Made by a program: the position numbers and the translations under genes
Notes under the pieces: generated by a model
What the model saw: only the letters and a program-made list of their open reading frames with translations
Told to the model about the DNA's origin: nothing
Databases searched by the model: none
From: Hydrogenophilales bacterium 28-61-23
GTDB taxonomy: Bacteria > Pseudomonadota > Gammaproteobacteria > Burkholderiales > Thiobacillaceae
NCBI GenBank assembly: GCA_002281555.1
Contig: NCGJ01000005.1
Span: forward strand, 1-64,000
Direction of reading: 5' to 3'
DNA length: 64,000 nt
Part shown: positions 31,105-40,449 of the stretch, one piece after another
Layout: each line of letters starts with the position of its first letter
How positions within the stretch are numbered: position 1 is the stretch's first letter

Positions 31105-32177
31105 AGCCCGCCGGCGAAGGGATTCTGAGCCTGGAATACCTGCCCGCTTCCCGGCTTGGCCAACAGAGCCAACACTGGCGGGACAGCGTGCTTGGCGGCA
31201 TCTGCTTCTCCCGTCCGGCCATCCGTTTCGATGCGGCGGAACTGCCGTTACTGTCCGTCGACATGATCCCGCCGCCCGGCGGGGAAGCGATCTGCGAGGT
31301 TTGGCATAGCCGGGAAGCGCTGCAATCGGGCCGGCACGGCGCCATCCGCTACCGTCAGGGCGATGCCTTGCTGTTCGGCTGCCTGAGCCTGGAAGAATCG
31401 GCCGCCGAGGCGCCTCGGGATGCAGCATCGGTTGCGGCATCGGTTGCGTCTCCCCCGCTGCAGGCAACGACCGAAGCCGCCTACCGGAAAATCTTCGAAT
31501 TGCTCGAAGCGCGCGGCTACCCATCCGTTTTGCGTTTCTGGAATTACTTTCCCGCGATCAATCTGGAAAGCCATGCCATGGAGCGCTACCGCCAGTTCAA
31601 CGTCGGCCGCCAGGACGCCTTCATTTCGCGGGGGCGCTCGGTCATCGGCAATGTGCCGGCCGCCTGCGCGCTGGGCAGCGCCGCTGGCGGCCTGCACATC
31701 GCCTTCCTGGCTTCACGGGAGGTGGCGATCGGCATCGAAAACCCGCGCCAGGTCAGCGCTTACAACTATCCCAGCCAATACGGCCCGCGCAGCCCGTCGT
31801 TCTCGCGCGCCGGCCTGGTCAACCTGGCCGGGCATGACGTGCTGTTCATTTCCGGCACCGCCAGCATCGTCGGCCATCAAACCATGCACCCCGGCGACGT
31901 GGCGGCGCAGACGCGGGAATGTCTGCAAAACATCGCATTCGTCGTCGAGGAAGCCAACCGCATGTCCACCACTGCCGACTTCCGCCTCAACGATCTGGCC
32001 TACACAATCTATGTTCGCCACACCGAAGATATGGACACGGTACGCAGAGAAATCGAACGATTCATTGGCGCACCGACGCCCACCCTCTACATGCAAGCCG
32101 ATGTCTGCCGGGCCGATCTCCTGGTCGAAATCGAAGCCTCCGGCGGCCATGCCTCGAGCGCTTATGGCATCGCCTGA
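31101..32177 (+). CDS. Chorismatase/3-hydroxybenzoate synthase (XanB2/FkbO/Hyg5 family)
   Basis: The ATG overlaps the halogenase stop (ATGA); 358 residues. The C-terminal half has the YjgF/RidA-like pattern ISGTASIVGHQTMHPGDVAA and the IENPRQVSAYNYPSQYGPR stretch of pteridine-dependent-deoxygenase-like chorismatases. In Xanthomonas the homologue XanB2 makes 3- and 4-hydroxybenzoate from chorismate as the pigment starter. The N-terminal ~110 residues are less conserved, with an Ala/Ser/Glu linker near 110-125. Confidence 0.85.
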   Translation: MKPAGEGILSLEYLPASRLGQQSQHWRDSVLGGICFSRPAIRFDAAELPLLSVDMIPPPGGEAICEVWHSREALQSGRHGAIRYRQGDALLFGCLSLEESAAEAPRDAASVAASVASPPLQATTEAAYRKIFELLEARGYPSVLRFWNYFPAINLESHAMERYRQFNVGRQDAFISRGRSVIGNVPAACALGSAAGGLHIAFLASREVAIGIENPRQVSAYNYPSQYGPRSPSFSRAGLVNLAGHDVLFISGTASIVGHQTMHPGDVAAQTRECLQNIAFVVEEANRMSTTADFRLNDLAYTIYVRHTEDMDTVRREIERFIGAPTPTLYMQADVCRADLLVEIEASGGHASSAYGIA

Positions 32178-32196
32178 AAAAACCTGGATCCCCGCC

Positions 32197-33042
32197 ATGC
32201 CTGACTGCCGCCGCCTGACCCTATTCGTTGCCGTCCTGCTGCTCGCCAGCGCGCCGTTTGGCGTTGCCCGGGCGGTGGAAAAGCCACTCTGGGAACTCGG
32301 CGCCGGCCTCAGTGCCCTCTCCTTCCCCGACTATCGAGGTTCGGACGAAAGCCGTCTCTACGCCATACCGTTTCCCTACCTGATCTATCGCGGCGAATTC
32401 CTCAAGGCGGATCGGAACGGCATACGCGGCACCTTGCTCGACTCCGACCGGATCGAACTCAACATCAGCGTCGGCGCCTCGCTGCCAGTGAACAGCGAGG
32501 ACAGCAGCGCCCGCCGCGGCATGCCCGACCTGGATCCCAGCGTGGAAATCGGCCCTTCCCTGGACATCAACCTGTGGCGCGCGAACGATCGCCGCTACAA
32601 GCTGGACCTGCGTCTGCCGGTGCGTACCGCCATGACCGTCCGCAACGGCATGCACGACATCGGCTGGGTGTTTTCGCCGCGCATCAATCTGGACATCACC
32701 GATGTCGCCGGGCTGCCCAGCTGGAATCTGGGCGTACTGGCCGGCCCCATGTACGGCTCCGAGCGTAACCATGAGCACTTCTACTCGGTCGCCACCGCCT
32801 ACGCCACGGCGGCTCGCCCGGCCTTCGACGCCAAGGCCGGCTATGCCGGCGGCCAGTTTCTGCTTTCCTTGTCGAAGCGCTATCCGAAATACTGGATCGG
32901 CGCCTTCGCGCGCTGGGACACGCTCGACGGCGCCGCCTTCGCCGCCAGCCCACTGGTCAAGACCGATCATTACTTCGCCGCCGGCATCGGCATCGCATGG
33001 GTTCTGGGCGAGTCCGCCAGCCGGGTCGAGGCGGACGAGTGA
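32197..33042 (+). CDS. MipA/OmpV-family outer-membrane protein
   Basis: 281 residues from the ATG at 32197, with a signal peptide ending GVARAVEK. The mature part is a beta-barrel-like sequence (ELGAGLSALSFPDYRGSDES is the family opening) ending near KTDHYFAAGIGIAWVLGES. An in-frame ATG at 32164 is an alternative start. It probably helps place or pass the pigment at the outer membrane; this is inferred from context. Confidence 0.83.
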   Translation: MPDCRRLTLFVAVLLLASAPFGVARAVEKPLWELGAGLSALSFPDYRGSDESRLYAIPFPYLIYRGEFLKADRNGIRGTLLDSDRIELNISVGASLPVNSEDSSARRGMPDLDPSVEIGPSLDINLWRANDRRYKLDLRLPVRTAMTVRNGMHDIGWVFSPRINLDITDVAGLPSWNLGVLAGPMYGSERNHEHFYSVATAYATAARPAFDAKAGYAGGQFLLSLSKRYPKYWIGAFARWDTLDGAAFAASPLVKTDHYFAAGIGIAWVLGESASRVEADE

Positions 33043-33872
33043 TGCCTGCTGACATGAGAACGTCGCCTGACCAAGAGCCACGCGCCATGCACAGGCTCTA
33101 CGAATATGCCGCGCTGTGGTTCGGTCTGGGCCTGCTGGGCACGATTACGCTGACCTGGTCGCTGCTCTCTGTGCCCCTCTACCATCTGCTGCCGAAGCGC
33201 TGGGCCGTCCCGCTCGGGCGATTGGCCATCACCACCGGATTTCGCATCTACCTGGGCGCGCTTGCGCTGGTCGGCGCGGTCCGCTTCGATTTCCGCGCCC
33301 TCGATGGCCTGCGCGACCAAGGCCCGCTGGTGATCGCGCCCAATCACCCCTGCCTGCTGGACGCCCTGATGGTGATCTCGCGCCTGCCCAACCTCGCCTG
33401 CATCATGAAAGCGAGCATCGTCGACAACATCTTTCTTGGCGCGGGCGCGCGGCTGGCCGGCTACATCCGCAACGACGCGCAACTGAGCATGATCAAGCAA
33501 TCGGTGGCCGAGCTGAAAAACGGCAGATCCCTGCTGATCTTTCCGGAAGGCACCCGCACCACCCGCTGGCCGGTCAATACCTGCAAGGGAACCGCCGCGC
33601 TCATCGCCGCGCGCGCCAAAGTACCGATCCAGACGGTGTTCATCGAGACCGACTCGGCCTATCTCAGCAAGGGCTGGCCGCTGTTCCGCCGCCCAGAGAT
33701 GCCGATCACCTACCGCATCCGCCTCGGTCGCCGCTTCGACCCGCCGCGACGTGCCGCGGCTTTCACCCAGGAACTGGAGGCGTACTTCATCGACGCGCTG
33801 CGCGACGCCCCACATTTCCTGCCACCCGATACCGCGCAATCCGGGCAAACCGGCGCGGCGCTGACGACATGA
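33042..33872 (+). CDS. PlsC-type 1-acylglycerol-3-phosphate acyltransferase
   Basis: 276 residues; the ATG overlaps the upstream stop (TGATG). There are N-terminal hydrophobic helices, then the acyltransferase motifs NHPCLLDALM (HX4D) and FPEGTRTT. It could esterify the aryl polyene, or lipid carrying it, in the inner membrane. The C-terminal end overlaps the glycosyltransferase gene by four bases. Confidence 0.88.
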   Translation: MPADMRTSPDQEPRAMHRLYEYAALWFGLGLLGTITLTWSLLSVPLYHLLPKRWAVPLGRLAITTGFRIYLGALALVGAVRFDFRALDGLRDQGPLVIAPNHPCLLDALMVISRLPNLACIMKASIVDNIFLGAGARLAGYIRNDAQLSMIKQSVAELKNGRSLLIFPEGTRTTRWPVNTCKGTAALIAARAKVPIQTVFIETDSAYLSKGWPLFRRPEMPITYRIRLGRRFDPPRRAAAFTQELEAYFIDALRDAPHFLPPDTAQSGQTGAALTT

Positions 33873-34636
33873 TGGACGCCTCCAGTTCGCATCTGGTGCT
33901 CATCCCCAGCTACAACCCGGGGCCCAAGGTCTATGACACCGTGCTCGCCGCGCGTCGGCAGTGGACGCCGGTCTGGGTCGTGGTGGACGGCAGCACCGAC
34001 GATAGCGCGGCCGGACTTGAGCGGATGGCCGCAACCGACGCCGGCCTCAGAATCGTGGTGTTGCCCGTGAACGTCGGCAAGGGCGCGGCGGTCTTGCACG
34101 GTCTCGACCTCGCCGCGCAAGAAGGTTTCACCCACGCCCTGACCATGGACTCGGACGGCCAGCATCCGGCCGACCTGATCCCCGAATTCATGGCGGCCTC
34201 GATGGCCGCCCCGAGTTGCATGGTGCTGGGGGTACCGGTGTTCGACGCCAGCGCGCCGAACCTGCGCGTGCAGGGCCGCAAGTTATCCAACTGGTGGGCC
34301 AACGTGGAGACCCTCTGGATGGGCATCGGCGACTCCCTCTACGGCTTCCGCGTCTATCCCATCGAACCCCTGCGCCAAATCATGCAAAGCCAGCGCTGGA
34401 TGCGCCGCTTCGACTTCGACCCCGAGGCGGTGGTGCGCCTGTGCTGGCGCGGCGTGCGCCCGCTCAACCTGCCCGCGCCGGTGAAATACCTGCGCGCCGA
34501 CGAAGGCGGCGTGTCCCATTTCAACTACCTGCGCGACAACATCCTGCTGACCTGGATGCACAGCCGGTTGATGCTGGGGTTTGTGATTCGGCTGCCGTTG
34601 CTGGTGGCGCGGCGGATCGGGTTTTTCCGCTCTTAG
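33869..34636 (+). CDS. Family 2 glycosyltransferase
   Basis: 255 residues of GT-A fold with VVDGSTDDS near 38-46, GKGAAVLHGL and the metal-binding DSDGQHP. The C-terminal region is hydrophobic/basic. Aryl polyene clusters often carry a GT2 or a GT2-acyltransferase fusion used to attach a sugar to the polyene lipid. It is the last gene of the plus-strand arm. Confidence 0.88.
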   Translation: MMDASSSHLVLIPSYNPGPKVYDTVLAARRQWTPVWVVVDGSTDDSAAGLERMAATDAGLRIVVLPVNVGKGAAVLHGLDLAAQEGFTHALTMDSDGQHPADLIPEFMAASMAAPSCMVLGVPVFDASAPNLRVQGRKLSNWWANVETLWMGIGDSLYGFRVYPIEPLRQIMQSQRWMRRFDFDPEAVVRLCWRGVRPLNLPAPVKYLRADEGGVSHFNYLRDNILLTWMHSRLMLGFVIRLPLLVARRIGFFRS

Positions 34637-34697
34637 GGGTTAGCCGCGTTGGCCGGGCAGCGCATGATCTGTTGCCGCCGCCTTGAAAACACCCGTG

Positions 34698-34724
34698 CGG
34701 CGATCTGCCTGCTGAAGATCGCCG
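34698..34724. terminator. Hairpin between the two convergent pigment operons
   Basis: CGGCGATC (34698-34705) and GATCGCCG (34717-34724) pair perfectly around an 11-nt loop in the short spacer between the converging operons. There is no T-run on either strand, so terminator function is only a guess. Confidence 0.3.
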
Positions 34725-34733
34725 TCGGCCCCT

Positions 34734-35702
34734 TCATCGCCCGTAAAGCTGCGCCAGCAGTTCCTGGAACGCGGACTGTTGCGCTCGCGGCGTGGCGCGG
34801 ACAATGCCCTCGCGCTGAAAAACCTCGATCAACTTGTGTGGCGTGACCCCCGATTCACCGACAATTTCGACGTGTCCGGCGGCAACTTCGATGTCAGTGG
34901 TTCGCGGTGCATGGGTGACTGGCGGAAAGCGCTGCTCCTGCACGCTGAAAATATAGTCGTCTTTGACGCATTGGCCGGCTTCGTTGCGACGCCGGCAAGT
35001 TCCGCGCTCGTCGGTGACCACCTTGAGATGGCTGCGCACTTGCGGCAGCAGATTGCCTGGAGACTGGATGAAATCGGACGCATGCGTTATCTCATACCAG
35101 TTATCGCCGCTGACCAGCCAGCAAACAAGATCATTCAGGCCGATCGTGACCAACCGAAGCGCTGGCGCCGCGCACATACGCGCGGCGGCGATGCCGGCAA
35201 ATGGCGCCGAGACGGTGACCAGGCGTAAGTCCATTTGCGTGTTGCGCAACGCTGCGGGATGGTTCTCGACGAGGGCTTTACGGGCAACGAGGCCGCCCAT
35301 GCTGTGGCCAATCACGGTGATTTCCGGTTTTTCCAGATGCTCTGCAAGCGTATCCACCGCCTTGGCCAATTGGCCGGAACTCAGCATCAGGCTATCGCGA
35401 TCGTCGTATTCGAAACAGGCGGATTGCTGACCATGAAAAGCGAGTACTTCCGCCAATGCCTGGAATCTCCCGGTGGAGCCGTTACAGCCATGCACCAGCA
35501 GGTTGATCGGCTGACTCGGATCGATTCGCAGCGTGCGCTCGGCGGCATCGTTGCATGGGCGCAGACCGGCAATGCTCACCGCCCGTTGCGCCGAAGGCAG
35601 GCGCCCTGGATCGGCGATCTCGCTCGCACCCGGCCGCGGCGTGGAAGAGCAGCCAGCCAGAGCGATGGCAAGCAGCAGTGAAAGAAAAAACGGTATCGAC
35701 AT
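34734..35702 (-). CDS. Lipase-like alpha/beta-hydrolase lipoprotein
   Basis: 322 residues from the ATG at 35702, which has AGGAG nine bases upstream. A lipoprotein signal ends LAGCSS. The alpha/beta-hydrolase nucleophile elbow is GHSMGG, with an oxyanion-side NLLVHGCNGS. It is the last gene of the minus-strand pigment operon, 35 bases after the antiporter. It may act on esterified pigment or lipids in the periplasm; substrate unknown. Confidence 0.8.
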   Translation of the reverse strand: MSIPFFLSLLLAIALAGCSSTPRPGASEIADPGRLPSAQRAVSIAGLRPCNDAAERTLRIDPSQPINLLVHGCNGSTGRFQALAEVLAFHGQQSACFEYDDRDSLMLSSGQLAKAVDTLAEHLEKPEITVIGHSMGGLVARKALVENHPAALRNTQMDLRLVTVSAPFAGIAAARMCAAPALRLVTIGLNDLVCWLVSGDNWYEITHASDFIQSPGNLLPQVRSHLKVVTDERGTCRRRNEAGQCVKDDYIFSVQEQRFPPVTHAPRTTDIEVAAGHVEIVGESGVTPHKLIEVFQREGIVRATPRAQQSAFQELLAQLYGR

Positions 35703-35737
35703 CGTTCTTCGGCTCCTTTCCCGAATCAATGGCGCGG

Positions 35738-37054
35738 TCAACCGCGCGCCGGCACCGTCACGCCGATCTTCGGCAACCAGCGCCGCAACCCCGGCGTCGT
35801 GATCACCGTGCTGAAAATCGCCATCAGCACCAGCATGGTGAACACCTTCTGCGAAATGACGCCGAGGTCGAAGCCGACGTTGATGACGATGAGTTCCATC
35901 AGGGCGCGGGTATTCATCATGATGCCGATCAGTTTGCCTTCGTGATGCGACATGCCGGCCCAGCGCGCGGCGAGGTAGCTGGCGCCGAATTTGCCCAGCG
36001 TGGCGAGCGAGATCAGCAACAAACACCAGCCCCAGTCGGCCGCCGTACCCAGGCTGCCGACGTTGGTGCGCAGGCCGGTGTAGGTGAAGAAGATGGGCAG
36101 GAAGAAGACCATGACGAAGTGGCCGATGCGTTCTTTCCAGGCTTCGATGAGTTCGTGTTCGTCATGCAGGATCACGCCCATCATGAAGCCGCCGAAGATG
36201 GCGAAGATGCCGATCTGGTAGGTGGTCATCGCCGAGATGAAGATGCCGGCGAGCACGATGCCGAGCAGGTTGTGGGTCAACTTGCCGCGTCCGGCCTTCT
36301 CGCCCGTCGGCGCCGGTCCGAACTGGCTGGCGCGGATGATGCGCTTCATCAACGGCCGCACCACGAACCACCAACACACGAAGAAACCCGCCACCAGGGC
36401 CACCTTCAACGCAAACGCGGTGGCGCTGAATTCGGCCAGCGTCAGCGCGGTGACCAGGGCGAGCAGCAGCCAGCCGACCACATCGTTGATCGCCGCCGCG
36501 CTGATGGCGATAACGCCGATCGGCAGGCGGGTGATTTTGAACTCGATCATCATGCGGCCCAGGATGGGCAGCGCGGTGATGGAGAAGGCGGTGGCGATGA
36601 ACAGCGCCGTGGTGAGCGGGTCGACGCCGGGCGATAGCAGCGGCGCGGTGGTGTAGCCGAAGACGAAGCCGAGGCCGAACGGAACCAGCATGCTGGCGCT
36701 GGCGATATAGGTGACGGCGCGGCGGTTTTGCCGCTCGACCAGATGCGCGAAATCGAACTCCAGGCCGATCTGGAACATCAGCAGAATCAGGCCGATCTGC
36801 GACAGCATCTGCATCGGCGCCGGCGGCGTCGAACGGAATACATACTGAAACAGGTCGGGAGCGAGCAGGCCGAACAGCGACGGCCCGAGCAGGATGCCGA
36901 CGATGATTTCGCCCACCGCCGGCGATTGGCCGACGCGGTGCGCGATTTCGCCGCCGAAACGCCCGGCCAGGACGATGACCGTCAGTTGCAGCAGCGTGAA
37001 AAACAGCAGGAGTTCAGTCTGGTGAACGGCGAGTGCATGAGCGGGCGCGCTCAA
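35738..37054 (-). CDS. CPA2-type cation:proton antiporter
   Basis: 438 residues from a TTG that overlaps the fabG stop, with GGAGG six bases upstream. There are about 12 hydrophobic helices. The core contains VGEIIVGILLGPSLFG and AISAAAINDVVGWLL, the Kef/NhaP-type pattern, with no C-terminal TrkA-N domain. An antiporter is not a standard part of aryl polyene clusters; it may supply the ion gradient for the MMPL exporter or simply ride in the operon. Confidence 0.85.
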   Translation of the reverse strand: MSAPAHALAVHQTELLLFFTLLQLTVIVLAGRFGGEIAHRVGQSPAVGEIIVGILLGPSLFGLLAPDLFQYVFRSTPPAPMQMLSQIGLILLMFQIGLEFDFAHLVERQNRRAVTYIASASMLVPFGLGFVFGYTTAPLLSPGVDPLTTALFIATAFSITALPILGRMMIEFKITRLPIGVIAISAAAINDVVGWLLLALVTALTLAEFSATAFALKVALVAGFFVCWWFVVRPLMKRIIRASQFGPAPTGEKAGRGKLTHNLLGIVLAGIFISAMTTYQIGIFAIFGGFMMGVILHDEHELIEAWKERIGHFVMVFFLPIFFTYTGLRTNVGSLGTAADWGWCLLLISLATLGKFGASYLAARWAGMSHHEGKLIGIMMNTRALMELIVINVGFDLGVISQKVFTMLVLMAIFSTVITTPGLRRWLPKIGVTVPARG

Positions 37055-37770
37055 ATCATGCCTCCATTGACCGAGATGATCTGGCCGCTGATATAGCTGG
37101 CCTGTTCCGAGGCGAGAAAACCGACCAGGTCGGCGACTTCTTCCGGCTTGCCGGCCCGCTTCATCGGCACCATGCCGGCGATGGTTTTTTCGTCGAAAAC
37201 GCCTTCGATCATGCCGGTCTGAATGATGCCCGGCGCGACGGCGTTGACCGTGATGCCGCGACTGGCCAGTTCCAGCGAGAGCGACTTGGTGGCGGCGTGC
37301 AGCGCGCCCTTGGCGGCGGCATAGTTGACCTGGCCGCGGTTGCCGACCAGGCCGGCGATGGAGGTGATGTTGACGATGCGGCCCCAGCGGCTGCGCAGCA
37401 TCGGCAGGGTCAGCGGCTGGGTGACGTTGAAGAAGCCGTTGAGCGACACATCCAGCACCGTGTGCCATTGCATCGCGCTCATGCCGGGAAAGACTGCGTC
37501 GTCATGCACGCCGGCATTGTTGACCAGGATCTGTATCGGCGATTCTTCGACCAGGGCTTCCAGGATGGCGCGGCTGGATTCGGCATCGGTGACATCGAAG
37601 GCGATGGCTTCGGCCGCGCCGCCGGCGCCGCGAATTTCCGCCACCAGCGCCTCGGCCTTGGCCAGGTTCCGGTTGGCGTGCACGTAGACGTAACAGCCGT
37701 CGGCGGCCAGGCGCTGGCAGATCGCCGCGCCGATGCCGCCGCTGCCGCCAGTAACGAGGGCGCGTTTCAT
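37051..37770 (-). CDS. fabG: 3-oxoacyl-ACP reductase of the pigment cluster
   Basis: 239-residue short-chain dehydrogenase with NADPH loop GGSGGIG (8-14), Asn111, Ser137, Tyr150 and Lys154. It reduces the beta-keto intermediate in each elongation cycle and corresponds to ApeQ. It overlaps the antiporter start and lies eight bases after the dehydratase gene. Confidence 0.9.
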   Translation of the reverse strand: MKRALVTGGSGGIGAAICQRLAADGCYVYVHANRNLAKAEALVAEIRGAGGAAEAIAFDVTDAESSRAILEALVEESPIQILVNNAGVHDDAVFPGMSAMQWHTVLDVSLNGFFNVTQPLTLPMLRSRWGRIVNITSIAGLVGNRGQVNYAAAKGALHAATKSLSLELASRGITVNAVAPGIIQTGMIEGVFDEKTIAGMVPMKRAGKPEEVADLVGFLASEQASYISGQIISVNGGMI

Positions 37771-37778
37771 GTTGGGTT

Positions 37779-38240
37779 TCAACCTGGACGCCCCAGTTTC
37801 GCCGCATCCAGCACGACGATGGCGCGGCCGTTCAACAGCACGCGCCCACCGGCGGAAATGCTGAAACCGTAAAGAACCGTGTTGTCGTCGCCAGACAGAT
37901 GCTCCGCCTCGATAGTCAGATCCGTCTCGATGTCGTCCAGTCGCCCGACATGCAGTTCGACCGCGCGCACGCTGGCCAGGTAGCCGGCGCGTGGTTTGCC
38001 TGGGTCGGCGCTGTCGGCCTTCGCCAGCAAGCCGCCATGCGCGGCCATGGCCTGGGCGGCGTATTCGATGCCGCAGGCGGCACCCAACTGGCCATGGCCG
38101 CGCAACGGGTTGTCCACGGCGCGGTGGCTGCTGGCCGTGCAGTGGATGCGCTGCGCGTCCCAGTCCTCGATGCCGTCGAGCAGACACATGCCGCCCTGGT
38201 GCGGGATATGGGCGAGCAGCCAGTCGCGGTCTAGCCGCAT
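37779..38240 (-). CDS. ApeP-like hot-dog dehydratase
   Basis: 153 residues from the ATG at 38240, overlapping the chain-length-factor stop. It starts LLAHIPHQGGMCLLDGIEDW, the ApeP/FabZ-related hot-dog pattern with the catalytic His of HIPHQG. It dehydrates 3-hydroxyacyl-ACP to the trans-2-enoyl form that leaves conjugated double bonds in the polyene. Confidence 0.85.
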   Translation of the reverse strand: MRLDRDWLLAHIPHQGGMCLLDGIEDWDAQRIHCTASSHRAVDNPLRGHGQLGAACGIEYAAQAMAAHGGLLAKADSADPGKPRAGYLASVRAVELHVGRLDDIETDLTIEAEHLSGDDNTVLYGFSISAGGRVLLNGRAIVVLDAAKLGRPG

Positions 38241-39046
38241 GGTTGAATCTCCACCGCCAGACCGAGCGGGCTCAGGTAGTCCAGCACCACGCGGCCCGGG
38301 CGGCCGCTGGCCAAAGCTTGCAGCAAGGGCAAGCCACGCGCGCATGGAATCTGGCGACGCAGGGCTTCCAGTTCGGCGTTTTCCAGCACGTCCGCCGTTG
38401 CTTCCACCAGCTCGATCTGTATCCGCGCCAGCGAGCGCGGGCCGGGTTGCGGCATCAACGCCAGGGCCAGGCCGAAGGCGGAGGGAAGCGGCCGCTTGGA
38501 CTGTAGCGGCTCCGGGTAGGGCGCTTCGTAAGCCACCAGCAACACGCCAACGGCATCGACGCTGACCTGGACCACGGCTTCCAGCAAACCCGCGCCGAAA
38601 CTGGCGTCGTAGGCGCACACCACGTTGGCCGGTGTCATCGCGCCGGAGGCGATGCCCCAGTAGCCGGCCGGCGCGTTGTGCACCGAGTTGTGGAAACGGG
38701 TCGGCGAGATATGGCGGCCGTCCGAGGCCAGCGCCGCGCAGATCGCGTCGCAGTTGTCGCCATCCGCGCCGGAGGACGCGAACACGGCGGCGAGCTGCCT
38801 GGCATCGGCCTGGGCTGCGGCGACCGCTTCCTGCGCCACGGCCAGCGCCACTTTCACGGTCAGGCCGACGCGGCGGCGTTCCGCCGGTGGCAATGCCATC
38901 GGCGCGGGCACGACGAGCGACTGCGACACATAGTCGGCGACGCCAGCCAGAATCGGCCGCGCCGCCGGCCAGTTTTCCAAGCCGGGCCCAAGCAGGCCGA
39001 TGCCGTCGATCCAGGCGTTGAGGGTGTGTGTGTTGGAAATCGACAT
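38231..39046 (-). CDS. Beta-ketoacyl synthase chain-length factor (ApeC-like)
   Basis: 271 residues with the ketosynthase N-terminal-like fold but no nucleophilic Cys; the equivalent position is in VCAYDASFGAGLLE. It also has FASSGADGDNCDA and RFHNSVHNAPAGYWGI. In APE systems such a factor pairs with the ketosynthase and sets chain length. It starts one base after the ketosynthase. Confidence 0.87.
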   Translation of the reverse strand: MSISNTHTLNAWIDGIGLLGPGLENWPAARPILAGVADYVSQSLVVPAPMALPPAERRRVGLTVKVALAVAQEAVAAAQADARQLAAVFASSGADGDNCDAICAALASDGRHISPTRFHNSVHNAPAGYWGIASGAMTPANVVCAYDASFGAGLLEAVVQVSVDAVGVLLVAYEAPYPEPLQSKRPLPSAFGLALALMPQPGPRSLARIQIELVEATADVLENAELEALRRQIPCARGLPLLQALASGRPGRVVLDYLSPLGLAVEIQPCG

Positions 39047-39047
39047 C

Positions 39048-40244
39048 TCAGCCGGCCCGCCCCAGCACCAGGCTGCAATTGGTGCCGCCGAAGCCGAAGG
39101 AATTGCTCAGCACCCGCTTGGGCGCCGCATCGAGGTTGGCGGTCAGATAGCGGATCGGAATGTTCGGGTCGAGTTGGCGGGTGTTGCAGCCGCCGGGCAG
39201 GAAGCCGTGTTGCAAGGCGATGGCGCAAACGATCGCCTCCAGGCCGCCGGCCGCGCCCAGCGTGTGGCCGGTGGCGCCCTTGGTCGAGCTGCACGGCGTC
39301 CGCTCGCCGAACAGCCCCGCCACCGCCTTGCCCTCGGCGGCATCGTTGCCCGGGGTCGCGGTGCCATGCAGGTTGATGTAGTCGATATCGGTCGCCTGCA
39401 AACCGGCCGATTGCAGCGCCGCCGCCATCGCCATGCGGGCGCCCAGGCCTTCGGGATGCGGCGACGACATGTGGTGCGCATCGCTGCTTTCGCCGACGCC
39501 CAGCAGCAGAACGGCATCCGCACCCAGGTTGTCCGCCGGTCTCTCCAGCAGGATGAAAGCGGCCGCCTCGCCGATGGACAGACCCTGCCGCTCAGCATCG
39601 AACGGTCGGCAGGGTTCCGGCGCCAGCAACTCCAGCGAATTGAAGCCGTACAACGTGGTCAGGCAGAGGGAATCGACGCCGCCGACCAGCGCCGCATCGA
39701 TCAGCCCCGCCTCGATCATGCGCGCCGCCGCCCCGAACACCTTGGCGCTGGAAGAGCAGGCGGTCGAGACCACCATCGCCGGCCCTTCGAGCTGGAAATA
39801 ATGACGCACGAAATCGGCTACCGAATAAGTGTTGTGCGTGGTGCGGTAGATGAAGTCGTCCGGCAATGCGCCGGAAACCGGGTCACGCCGACGGTAGGCC
39901 AGCTCGGTCTGCAGAATGCCGGCGGTACTGGTGCCAAGAAACACACCAACCCTACGCCGGCCATGGCGGGCGATGGCGGCCTCGACGGCGGCGCTGAAGC
40001 CATCCTGGCGCAGACCCAGCCAGGCCAGGCGATTGTTGCGGCATTCGTATTCGGCGAACGGGGCCGGCAGCGGTGCCGCATCCACATCCGGCGCTTCGCC
40101 GATGAATGTTTCAAGATCGTTCACCGACTCGAACCGGCAGGGCAGCAGACCGCTTTTCCGTTGCCGCAACATGGCCTGCATGGCATCGAGGCCATGTCCC
40201 AGGCAACTGCTGGCGGTAAAGCGGGAAAGATGGAGTGGGGTCAC
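39048..40244 (-). CDS. Beta-ketoacyl-ACP synthase of the pigment cluster (ApeO-like)
   Basis: 398-residue type II ketosynthase with the catalytic triad Cys163 (VSTACSSSAK), His293 (NLHGTATPGND) and His327 (GATGHTLGAAG). It extends the aryl-primed chain with malonyl units. The start is GTG with no strong ribosome binding site. Confidence 0.92.
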   Translation of the reverse strand: MTPLHLSRFTASSCLGHGLDAMQAMLRQRKSGLLPCRFESVNDLETFIGEAPDVDAAPLPAPFAEYECRNNRLAWLGLRQDGFSAAVEAAIARHGRRRVGVFLGTSTAGILQTELAYRRRDPVSGALPDDFIYRTTHNTYSVADFVRHYFQLEGPAMVVSTACSSSAKVFGAAARMIEAGLIDAALVGGVDSLCLTTLYGFNSLELLAPEPCRPFDAERQGLSIGEAAAFILLERPADNLGADAVLLLGVGESSDAHHMSSPHPEGLGARMAMAAALQSAGLQATDIDYINLHGTATPGNDAAEGKAVAGLFGERTPCSSTKGATGHTLGAAGGLEAIVCAIALQHGFLPGGCNTRQLDPNIPIRYLTANLDAAPKRVLSNSFGFGGTNCSLVLGRAG

Positions 40245-40388
40245 GCGGAGATAGGGTCGGTCTGGTATTGCGCTGAATTCTAACTGACGTTACTGCCCCG
40301 GTTTTTCCGTCCTACAGGGGCTGGAATTACTGTGTTGGAGCCGTACGACTAGAACTATGGAAGTGTTCCCTGCTTCCCCCGCAACACC

Positions 40389-40433
40389 GGCGATGGCCTA
40401 CCGGGCGACCCGGCTGCTAGGCCGGTCGTCGCC
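40389..40433. other. Nested dyad that can fold as a three-level hairpin
   Basis: Three stems are nested: GGCGA (40389-40393) with TCGCC (40429-40433), GGCCTA (40395-40400) with TAGGCC (40418-40423), and CCGGG (40401-40405) with CCCGG (40409-40413). It lies in the 205-base gap between the entericidin-like gene and the ketosynthase, with no T-run. Confidence 0.5.
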
Positions 40434-40449
40434 CTGTCAATGAGTTCGA

